A stretch of DNA of 64,000 bases from Pseudomonas triclosanedens (GTDB lineage Bacteria > Pseudomonadota > Gammaproteobacteria > Pseudomonadales > Pseudomonadaceae), in NCBI RefSeq assembly GCF_026686735.1, contig NZ_CP113432.1:3709001-3773000 (forward strand), written 5' to 3'. How positions within the stretch are numbered: the stretch's first letter is position 1; the number at the start of each line of letters is the position of its first letter. The notes under the pieces were generated by a model, which worked only from the letters and a program-made list of their open reading frames with translations, was not told the DNA's origin and made no database searches. Below, piece by piece: positions 58,250 through 64,000 of the stretch. Both the position numbers and the translations under genes were made by a program.

Positions 58250-58717
58250 ATGAGCCTGGAATCGGTCCGCGCCTTCTTTGCCGAAAAGGCCCCCGACATC
58301 GCCATCATCGAACTGGAAACCAGCACCGCCACCGTTGCGCTGGCCGCGGAGGCCCACGGCGTGGAACCGGGTCGTATCGCCAAGACCCTGTCCCTGCGGG
58401 TTGGCGAGCGCACCGTGCTGGTGGTCGCCCGTGGCGACGCGCGGCTGGACAACCGCAAGCTCAAGGAAGCCTTCGGCGGCAAGGCCAAGATGCTCGGCGC
58501 CGAAGAAGTAGTGGAGCTGACCGGCCATCCGGTGGGCGGGGTCTGCCCATTCGGCCTGGCCACGCCGCTGCCGGTGTATTGCGATGTGTCGTTGCAGGCA
58601 TTCGACGAGGTACTGCCGGCGGCGGGGGCGGTGCATAGCGCTGTACGGATCGAGCCACAGCGTATGGCGCAGTTGGTGGCGGCGGATTGGATCGACGTTT
58701 GCCAGGAACTGGCCTGA
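58250..58717 (+). CDS. YbaK/EbsC-type aminoacyl-tRNA deacylase
   Basis: This 155-residue protein has the YbaK/ProX editing fold: a conserved IAKTLSLRVGERTVLVVARG segment with the catalytic lysine region, KLKEAFGGKAKMLGAEEV, and GHPVGGVCPFGLATPLPVYC, which is the family signature. It hydrolyses mischarged tRNAs such as Cys-tRNA(Pro) or Ala-tRNA(Pro); which one is not decided by sequence. GGAG ten bases upstream supports the ATG at 58250. It lies upstream of the sulfur module on the same strand but is separated by a long gap. Confidence 0.9.
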   Translation: MSLESVRAFFAEKAPDIAIIELETSTATVALAAEAHGVEPGRIAKTLSLRVGERTVLVVARGDARLDNRKLKEAFGGKAKMLGAEEVVELTGHPVGGVCPFGLATPLPVYCDVSLQAFDEVLPAAGAVHSAVRIEPQRMAQLVAADWIDVCQELA

Positions 58718-58746
58718 TCGCACGATGCCTGTGCGGGCGCAGGTCC

Positions 58747-58765
58747 TGCCGGCGGATCGCCGGCA
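58747..58765 (+). terminator. Possible terminator hairpin after the YbaK gene
   Basis: The seven-base-pair stem TGCCGGC / GCCGGCA with a GGATC loop lies 30 bases beyond the stop. The following sequence ATCCTTGCTCC is only weakly U-rich, so termination is uncertain. Confidence 0.4.
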
Positions 58766-58781
58766 ATCCTTGCTCCATCAC

Positions 58782-58797
58782 TGTTGCCCCAGCAACA
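58782..58797. promoter_or_regulatory. Palindrome, candidate enhancer site for a sigma-54 activator
   Basis: TGTTGC-CCCA-GCAACA is a perfect six-base inverted repeat centred about 94 bases upstream of the -24 element at 58883. That is the normal distance for an enhancer-binding protein such as SfnR. Assignment to SfnR is an inference. Confidence 0.5.
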
Positions 58798-58881
58798 CCC
58801 GCTCAACACTTTGCTGTCCGCACAGCGCCTCAACTGTTTCTACATATCCTCAAGATATTGATTTAAAAGGATTTTCAATTC

Positions 58882-58897
58882 CGGCACAGCTTGTGCA
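58882..58897 (+). promoter_or_regulatory. Sigma-54 promoter of the sulfur module
   Basis: CGGCACAGCTTGTGCA has the invariant -24 GG (58883-58884) and -12 GC (58895-58896) at the correct 12-base spacing, with GGCAC and TGCA matching the consensus. The start codon of the first gene is 63 bases downstream. Confidence 0.75.
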
Positions 58898-58959
58898 ATG
58901 ACCAGATCAGACAGGTCCGAACACCGGGCCGACTCATCTGCCGAGGTCGCTGTACTGCC

Positions 58960-60183
58960 ATGCCCCAACTCCCCGAATCCGCCCATTACGACATCCGCGA
59001 ACCGCACGCCCATGTGATCGGCTCCGACGCCGAAGCCATCGATGTCGCCCACAAGGTCGCCGCCTTCCTCCTGGAGGGCGCCGCCGAACGCGACCGCAAC
59101 CGCGAAGTCCCGCCAGAAGTGGTCGAGGTCTACTCCAACAGCGGCCTGTGGGGCATCACCGTGCCGCGCGCGTTCGGTGGCGCCGAGGTGTCCTACGCCA
59201 CGCTGGCCGAAGTGATCGCCATCGTCTCCGCCGCCGATCCATCCCTGGGGCAGATTCCGCAGAACCACTACTGCCTGCTGGAAGACATCCGCCTGCAAGG
59301 CAGCGACGAACAGAAGCGTTTCTTCTTCGACCTGGCTCTCAAGGGCAACCGTTTCGCCAACGCGCTGTCGGAAACCGGCGGCAAGAACGTCCAGGACATC
59401 CAGACCCGCCTGCGCCACGACGGCGACAGCGTGGTCATCGACGGCCGCAAGGGCTACTGCACCGGCTCGCTGTACGCCCACTGGATCGGCGTGCTGGGCC
59501 TCGACGAGCAGAACAACGCCCAGCTCGCCTTCGTCCCGCGCGGCACGCCGGGGCTCGCCATCGTCGACGACTGGGCCAGTATCGGCCAGCGCACCACCTC
59601 CAGCGGCACCGTGCTGGTGGAAGGGCTGCGCGTGCCGGCGTTCAATGTCTTCCCCACCCACCGTTCCTACGACGTGCCGACCCTGGCGGGCCCGTTCGCG
59701 CAGATCACCACCGCCGCCATCGACGCCGGTATCGCCCGCGCGGCGCTGCGCGACACCATCGCCTTCGTCCGCGAACAGGCGCGCCCGTGGATCGACGCCG
59801 GTGTGGAGAAAGCCAGCGAAGACCCGCTGACCATCATCCAGGTCGGTGAACTGGGCATCCGCATCGAGGCCGCCGACGCCCTGCTGGAGCGCGCCGGCAA
59901 GGTGATGGACGCCGCCCGCCCGGCGCCGGACGAAGACAGCGTCGCCCGCGCCTCGGTCGCCGTGGCCAAGGCCAAGGTGCTGACCACCGAAGTCGCCATC
60001 GACGCCACCAACAAGCTGTTCGAACTCGGCGGCACCCGCTCCACCCTCGCCCGCCATGCGTTCGACCGCCACTGGCGCAACGCCCGCGTGCACACCCTGC
60101 ACGACCCGGTGCGCTGGAAGTACCACCTGGTCGGCAACTGGCTGTTGAACGAAAAGCGTCCGCCGCGCCACGACTGGAACTGA
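58960..60183 (+). CDS. SfnB-family sulfur acquisition oxidoreductase
   Basis: This 407-residue protein has the acyl-CoA dehydrogenase fold but resembles the SfnB/DszC group of sulfur-scavenging flavin enzymes rather than a fatty-acid enzyme: VPRAFGGAEVSYATLAEVIA, DPSLGQIPQNHYCLLEDIRL, FANALSETGGKNVQDI and a C-terminal NKLFELGGTRSTLARHAFDR. The usual catalytic Glu of acyl-CoA dehydrogenases is not evident. The ATG at 58960 (MPQLPESAHYDIREP) gives the family N-terminus. It is the first gene behind the sigma-54 promoter. The gene is followed by a long palindrome and the monooxygenase. Confidence 0.87.
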   Translation: MPQLPESAHYDIREPHAHVIGSDAEAIDVAHKVAAFLLEGAAERDRNREVPPEVVEVYSNSGLWGITVPRAFGGAEVSYATLAEVIAIVSAADPSLGQIPQNHYCLLEDIRLQGSDEQKRFFFDLALKGNRFANALSETGGKNVQDIQTRLRHDGDSVVIDGRKGYCTGSLYAHWIGVLGLDEQNNAQLAFVPRGTPGLAIVDDWASIGQRTTSSGTVLVEGLRVPAFNVFPTHRSYDVPTLAGPFAQITTAAIDAGIARAALRDTIAFVREQARPWIDAGVEKASEDPLTIIQVGELGIRIEAADALLERAGKVMDAARPAPDEDSVARASVAVAKAKVLTTEVAIDATNKLFELGGTRSTLARHAFDRHWRNARVHTLHDPVRWKYHLVGNWLLNEKRPPRHDWN

Positions 60184-60324
60184 AAACGGTGAATACGCCT
60201 GCTGCGCGAACCGATAGCTGCGTTGGGCGGTGCTCGCTCCTCGCCTATCAAACTCGATATGTCTCGTCGCTGCGCTCCGTCCGCCTAGCTCTCGGATCGC
60301 TCGCGACGGCCTATTCACCGTTTT
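60183..60324. repeat. Long imperfect palindrome between the SfnB and monooxygenase genes
   Basis: The outer arms AAAACGGTGAATA (60183-60195) and TATTCACCGTTTT (60312-60324) are perfect inverted copies; inner arms GCGAACCGATAGCT and AGCTCTCGGATCGC pair at 12 of 14 positions. The whole 142-base element could fold as one hairpin. A diverged relative, sharing CTGCTGCGCG and GCGTTGGGC, lies at 63288-63390. Confidence 0.75.
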
Positions 60325-60334
60325 GGTACCCGCT

Positions 60335-61705
60335 ATGAAAGAGATCCGCCTCAACGCCTTCGCCATGAACTGCGTCGGCCACCTGTCGCCCGGCCTGTGG
60401 CGCCACCCGCGCGACCAGCAGGCCGCGCGCTACACCGACATCCACTACTGGATCGAGCTGGCGAAGACCCTCGAACGCGGCAAGATCGACGGGCTGTTCC
60501 TCGCCGACGTACTGGGCGTCTATGACGTCTACCACGGCAACGCCGACGCCGCGCTGCGCGCCGCCGCCCAGGTGCCGGCCAACGACCCGCTGCAGATCGT
60601 CCCGGCGATGGCCGCGGCCACGGAACACCTGGGTTTCGGCATCACCGCCTCGGTGTCCTTCGAGCACCCGTTCCCCTTCGCCCGGCGCATCTCCACGCTG
60701 GACCACCTGACCCGTGGGCGCGCCGGCTGGAACATCGTCACCTCCTACCTCAACAGCGGCGCGCGCAACCTGGGCCTGAAGCAGCAGCTCAACCACCAGC
60801 AGCGCTATGCCCTGGCCGAGGAATACCTGGAGGTCTGCTACAAGCTCTGGGAAGCCAGCTGGGATGACGACGGGGTGGTCGCCGACCGCGCCAGCGGCGT
60901 CTACGCCGACCCGCGAAAGGTGCACCCCATCGAGCACAAGGGCGAGCACTTCGAAGTGCCCGGCTTCCACCTCAGCCAGCCCTCGCCGCAGCGCACCCCG
61001 GTGCTTTACCAGGCCGGCGCGTCGAGCCGCGGCAAGGCGTTCGCTGCCGGCAATGCCGAGTGCGTGTTCGTTGCCGCGCCGACCAGGTGCATCCTCCGCG
61101 ACCAGGTCGCCGACCTGCGCCGCCTGGCCGTGGAAGCAGGCCGCCAGCCGACCGACGTGCTGGTGCTGAACCAGCTCACCGTGATCGTCGCCCCGACCGA
61201 CGCCGAGGCCCTGGCCAAGCTGGAAGACTATCGCCAGTACAGCGACCGCGAAGGTGCCCTGGCGCTGGTCTCCGGCTGGACCGGCATCGACTTCGGCCAG
61301 TACGCGCCGGACCAGGTGTTGCGCCACGTACAGAGCGACGCGATCCAGTCCGCGGTGGACGCCTTCAGCGCCGCCGACCCGGAGCGCCAGTGGACCGCTG
61401 CCGAGATCGCCGACTACTGCGCCCTGGGAGGCGACGGCCCGCTGCTGGTGGGTTCGCCGCAGACCGTGGCGGACCAGTTGCAGGCCTGGGTCGAGGAAAC
61501 CGACGTCGACGGCTTCAACCTCTCCAGCCTGGTGGCGCCGGAAACCTTCGTCGACATCGTCGACCTGCTGGTGCCCGAGTTGCAGGCACGCGGGCTGTTC
61601 AAGCGCGAGTACGAGCAAGGCACCCTGCGCCACAAGCTGTTCGGCCAGGGCGACCGCCTGCGCGCGCCGCACCGTGCTGCGAAGCTGCGGCGAGGCGAAC
61701 AGTGA
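60335..61705 (+). CDS. LLM-class flavin-dependent monooxygenase (NtaA/SnaA/DszA family)
   Basis: This 456-residue two-component monooxygenase belongs to the NtaA/SnaA/DszA/SoxA group, which uses FMNH2 supplied by a separate reductase to cleave C-N or C-S bonds. Family segments are MKEIRLNAFAMNCVGHLSPG, HWIELAKTLERGKIDGLFLAD-like (YWIELAKTLERGKIDGLFLA), TLDHLTRGRAGWNIVTSYLN and GVYADPRKVHPIEHKGEHFE. The ATG at 60335 is chosen for its family N-terminus; the frame extends upstream through the palindrome. Its TGA overlaps the permease ATG by one base (TGATG). The substrate is not known; sulfur context suggests an organosulfur compound. Confidence 0.9.
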   Translation: MKEIRLNAFAMNCVGHLSPGLWRHPRDQQAARYTDIHYWIELAKTLERGKIDGLFLADVLGVYDVYHGNADAALRAAAQVPANDPLQIVPAMAAATEHLGFGITASVSFEHPFPFARRISTLDHLTRGRAGWNIVTSYLNSGARNLGLKQQLNHQQRYALAEEYLEVCYKLWEASWDDDGVVADRASGVYADPRKVHPIEHKGEHFEVPGFHLSQPSPQRTPVLYQAGASSRGKAFAAGNAECVFVAAPTRCILRDQVADLRRLAVEAGRQPTDVLVLNQLTVIVAPTDAEALAKLEDYRQYSDREGALALVSGWTGIDFGQYAPDQVLRHVQSDAIQSAVDAFSAADPERQWTAAEIADYCALGGDGPLLVGSPQTVADQLQAWVEETDVDGFNLSSLVAPETFVDIVDLLVPELQARGLFKREYEQGTLRHKLFGQGDRLRAPHRAAKLRRGEQ

Positions 61706-62370
61706 TGGACGGCTGGTTCCGCAACCTCGACTGGCACGACCTCGCCCAGGCCTGCCTGGACACCCTCGCCATGCTCAGCGGCGCACTGGCCTTCACCGTG
61801 CTGCTGGGCCTGCCGCTGGGCGTGCTGCTGTACCTCACCGGCAAGCGCCAGCTGCATGCCCGCCCCGGCCTGTACCGCGCGCTATCGGTGGTGGTGAACA
61901 TGCTGCGCTCGCTGCCGTTCATCATCCTGCTGATCGTGCTGATCCCGGTCACCACGCTGATCACCGGCACCTCGCTGGGCGTCGCCGGGGCCATCCCGCC
62001 GCTGGTGGTGGGTTGCACCCCATTCTTCGCGCGCCTGGTGGAAACCGCCCTGCGCGAAGTCGACCGCGGGCTGGTGGAAGCCACCCAGGCGATGGGCGCC
62101 AGCACCTGGCAGATCATCTGGCACACCCTGCTGCCCGAAGCGCGCACCGGGCTCATCGCCGCCGTGACCGTCACCGCCATCGTGCTGGTGGACTACACCG
62201 CCATGTCCGGCGTGATCGGCGGCGGCGGCCTGGGCGACCTGGCCATCCGCTTCGGCTACCAGCGCTTCCAGACCGACGTGATGATCATCACCGTCGCCCT
62301 GCTGATCCTGCTGGTGCAGGCGTTGCAGATGAGCGGCGACCGCCTCGTCGCGCGCTACACGCGGCGCTGA
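61705..62370 (+). CDS. MetI-type ABC transporter permease
   Basis: This 221-residue permease has five predicted helices and the EAA loop EATQAMGASTWQIIWHTLLPEA typical of MetI subunits. The N-terminal segment LAQACLDTLAMLSGALAFTV and NMLRSLPFIILLIVLIPVT also match MetI. With MetQ and an ATPase (MetN) it would import methionine or a related sulfur compound. It is translationally coupled to the monooxygenase by a one-base overlap, unusual because the ATPase gene normally precedes metI. No ATPase gene is in the window. Confidence 0.9.
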   Translation: MDGWFRNLDWHDLAQACLDTLAMLSGALAFTVLLGLPLGVLLYLTGKRQLHARPGLYRALSVVVNMLRSLPFIILLIVLIPVTTLITGTSLGVAGAIPPLVVGCTPFFARLVETALREVDRGLVEATQAMGASTWQIIWHTLLPEARTGLIAAVTVTAIVLVDYTAMSGVIGGGGLGDLAIRFGYQRFQTDVMIITVALLILLVQALQMSGDRLVARYTRR

Positions 62371-62498
62371 ATTCCCCGCCCACTCCCCGCCCGGGAGCGG
62401 CACTTGCGATCCAGCCGCCGGCAGCCGGCCCCGCTGCCAACAAGGCCCCACGTCCACCCCACGACGGCCCACCCACTACTGTTCAAGGAGCAACACCC

Positions 62499-63269
62499 AT
62501 GAAAAAGGCCATCGCCATCCTGGCAGCCGTCGTCGCCTTCTCCGCCCATGCGGGGGAAAAACTCGTGGTCGGCGCCACCCCGGTGCCCCACGCCGAGATC
62601 CTCGAGTTCGTCAAACCGGAACTGGCCAAGGAAGGCGTCGACCTGGACATCAAGGTCTTCACCGACTTCATCCAGCCCAACCTGCAGCTCGCGCAGAAGA
62701 ACCTCGACGCCAACTACTACCAGTACCGCCCCTTCCTCGATGACTTCAACAAGACCCGTCACACCGACCTGGTGCCGGTGGTGGGCATCCACATCGAGCC
62801 CTTCGGCGCCTACTCCACCAAGTACAAGTCGCTCGCCGAGCTGCCCGACGGCGCCAGCGTGGCCATCCCCAACGACCCGGTGAACACCGGCCGCGCGCTG
62901 GTGCTGCTGGCCGAGAACGGCCTGATCAAGCTCAAGGACCCGACCAACCCGCAGTCCACCGAGCGCGACATCACCGACAACCCCAAGCACCTGAAGATCC
63001 GTGAACTGGAAGGCGCCCTGCTGGCGCGCGCGGTGAAGCAGGTGGACCTGGCGTTCGTCTTCGCCAACTACGCGCTGGAAGCTGGCATCGACACCAAGAG
63101 CGCGCTGATCGTGGAGAAAGGCAAGGACCTCTATGCCGAGTTCCTCGTTGCCCGTCCGGACAACATCCAGGACCCGGGCATCCAGAAGCTGGCCAAGGCG
63201 CTGAATTCGCCGGAAGTCCGCCAGTTCATCCTGACCCGCTACAAGGGCGAGATCGCGCCGGCGTTCTGA
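62499..63269 (+). CDS. MetQ/NlpA family substrate-binding protein
   Basis: This 256-residue periplasmic binding protein has a signal peptide (MKKAIAILAAVVAFSAHAGE, cleavage after AHA-G) and the NlpA/MetQ fold: LVVGATPVPHAEILEFVKPE, DIKVFTDFIQPNLQLAQKNL, ANYYQYRPFL and NDPVNTGRALVLLAENGLIK. It has no lipobox cysteine, unlike many MetQ proteins, so it is probably a soluble periplasmic protein. AAGGAGCAACACCC precedes the ATG at 62499. It is 129 bases after the permease; an intact ATPase gene is not present between them. Confidence 0.92.
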   Translation: MKKAIAILAAVVAFSAHAGEKLVVGATPVPHAEILEFVKPELAKEGVDLDIKVFTDFIQPNLQLAQKNLDANYYQYRPFLDDFNKTRHTDLVPVVGIHIEPFGAYSTKYKSLAELPDGASVAIPNDPVNTGRALVLLAENGLIKLKDPTNPQSTERDITDNPKHLKIRELEGALLARAVKQVDLAFVFANYALEAGIDTKSALIVEKGKDLYAEFLVARPDNIQDPGIQKLAKALNSPEVRQFILTRYKGEIAPAF

Positions 63270-63287
63270 TCGAGCTCCGGAATCGGT

Positions 63288-63390
63288 CTGCTGCGCGTCG
63301 GCCATGCCGCGTTGGGCAGGGACTCGTAATGCGCGGAGTGAACTGCGCTTCCGAGTCCCTGCCCGCCTTGCCTGGCTCTAGCTCGCAAGA
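63288..63390. repeat. Second intergenic palindrome, related to 60183-60324
   Basis: The arms GGGCAGGGACTCG (63314-63326) and CGAGTCCCTGCCC (63352-63364) are perfect inverted copies with a 25-base interior. The left flank CTGCTGCGCG...GCGTTGGGC is shared with the first palindrome. The right flank GCTCTAGCTCGC resembles the other's AGCTCTCGGATCGC arm. Confidence 0.65.
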
Positions 63391-63436
63391 CCTTGATCTC
63401 ACAGGTGACAACAAAAGCCAAAACAGAAGGCAACGC

Positions 63437-64000
63437 ATGACCTACGAATCCGCACCCAAGGACCTTCGTGACCAGGCGCCCCGGCTACTCCCGGCGCGCC
63501 GCATCGACAACGACGCCCAGGCCCTCTCCGCCGCCCACGAAGTGGCCCGCCTGGCGAAACCCGGCGCCACCGCCCGCGACCGCGAGCGCGCCCTGCCCTG
63601 GCGCGAGCTGGAGCACTTCACCGCCCTCGGCCTGGGCGGCATCAGCATTCCCCGCGCCTACGGCGGCGCGCAGGTGTCCTACGCCACCGTGGCCGAAGTT
63701 TTCCGCGTGATCTGCGCCGCCGACCCGGCGCTGGGGCAGATTCCGCAGAACCAGTTCGGCCTGCTCAACGTCATCGACAACGTCGCCAGCGACGCGCAGA
63801 AGCGCGTGCTGTTCGGCGGCGTGCTGAACGGTCGGCGCATCGGCAATGCCGGCCCCGAACGCAACACCCGCAACACACTGGAACTCAAGGCGCGGCTGCT
63901 TCGCGACGGCGAAAACTTCCGCGTCAGCGGGGAGAAGTTCTATTCCACCGGCGCGCTGTTCGCCCACTGGGTCGCGGTGAAAGCCATCGACGAGGAAGGC
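63437..64000 (+). CDS. SfnB-family oxidoreductase, 5' part (cut by window end)
   Basis: The first 188 residues of a second SfnB/DszC-like enzyme are present; the gene runs past the window. IPRAYGGAQVSYATVAEVFR and DPALGQIPQNQFGLLNVIDN are almost the same as the corresponding parts of the gene at 58960-60183, but the rest has diverged. The ATG at 63437 (MTYESAPKDLRDQAPRLLP) follows AGAAGGCAACGC. With its paralogue it brackets the monooxygenase and transporter genes, so it probably acts on the same or a successive substrate. Confidence 0.85.
   Translation, partial: MTYESAPKDLRDQAPRLLPARRIDNDAQALSAAHEVARLAKPGATARDRERALPWRELEHFTALGLGGISIPRAYGGAQVSYATVAEVFRVICAADPALGQIPQNQFGLLNVIDNVASDAQKRVLFGGVLNGRRIGNAGPERNTRNTLELKARLLRDGENFRVSGEKFYSTGALFAHWVAVKAIDEEG

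Noticed and set aside
61060..61704. In-frame upstream extension of the MetI permease
   Set aside because: It is Arg/Pro-rich, lies inside the monooxygenase gene in another frame, and the TGATG start at 61705 gives the exact family N-terminus.
61254..62498. In-frame upstream extension of MetQ, tested as a possible hidden ATPase gene
   Set aside because: It contains no Walker A, signature or Walker B motif and is a shadow of the monooxygenase and permease genes.

Overview
This 64 kb window is a chromosomal segment of a high-GC gammaproteobacterium, almost certainly a Pseudomonas of the P. aeruginosa group (P. citronellolis / P. nitroreducens / P. knackmussii-like). The assignment rests on protein content and on two gene orders that I recall from P. 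aeruginosa: the nuo - tlpQ - bqsSR - nnrS - ppyR - fhp - fhpR - queD order, and the dienelactone hydrolase - htpG - thioesterases - braB - suc - sdh - gltA order. No database was searched. The window is ordinary core genome over most of its length, with a more accessory right end. I see no insertion sequence, prophage, CRISPR array, tRNA or rRNA.

Layout. 1-8.0 kb: the distal half of the respiratory complex I operon (end of nuoG, then nuoH-N), closed by a strong terminator. 8.1-10.6 kb: an AI-2E-family membrane protein and a Na+/H+ antiporter-family transporter. 10.9-13.1 kb: a TlpQ-like chemoreceptor behind a FliA-type promoter. 13.1-15.7 kb: a four-gene operon of two PepSY proteins and the BqsR/BqsS two-component system, every junction a one-base TGATG overlap, with a BqsR-type tandem box upstream. 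15.9-17.0 kb: a patatin-like hydrolase. 17.0-21.4 kb: a nitric oxide detoxification locus (fhp, ppyR, nnrS) divergent from the sigma-54 activator fhpR, with three GT-N7-AC activator sites and a sigma-54 promoter. 21.5-21.9 kb: queD. 21.9-28.4 kb: a DUF1302/DUF1329 envelope pair, a DUF3859 protein, a pirin and a FucP/GluP sugar transporter. 28.4-34.6 kb: dienelactone hydrolase, htpG (with a near-perfect sigma-32 promoter), a conserved membrane protein, two thioesterases, a small lipoprotein and a DUF599 protein. 34.7-49.5 kb: braB and the TCA-cycle block sdhCDAB-sucAB-lpdG-sucCD with divergent gltA. 49.6-54.1 kb: small housekeeping genes (START-domain protein, YkgJ-type protein, DMT-like protein, beta-hydroxyacid dehydrogenase, exonuclease, ppnP, CobW GTPase). 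54.1-58.7 kb: an amidohydrolase coupled to the CobW gene, a divergent AraC regulator, a YciI/VOC pair and a YbaK-type deacylase. 58.9-64 kb: an organosulfur module.

How the genes work together. NADH made by the TCA enzymes feeds complex I, and SdhCDAB links the cycle to the quinone pool. The fhp locus protects respiration from NO. The right-end module pairs two SfnB/DszC-like flavin enzymes and a DszA/SnaA-like monooxygenase with a MetI permease and a MetQ binding protein, but without the ATPase. Its sigma-54 promoter and upstream palindrome suggest sulfur-starvation control. Two diverged copies of a long imperfect palindrome lie in the gaps of this module.

The best leads for something undescribed are the incomplete sulfur module with its promoter architecture and palindromic repeats, the position of ppyR inside an NO-detoxification operon, and the translationally coupled CobW-amidohydrolase pair with a two-turn AraC-type direct repeat.
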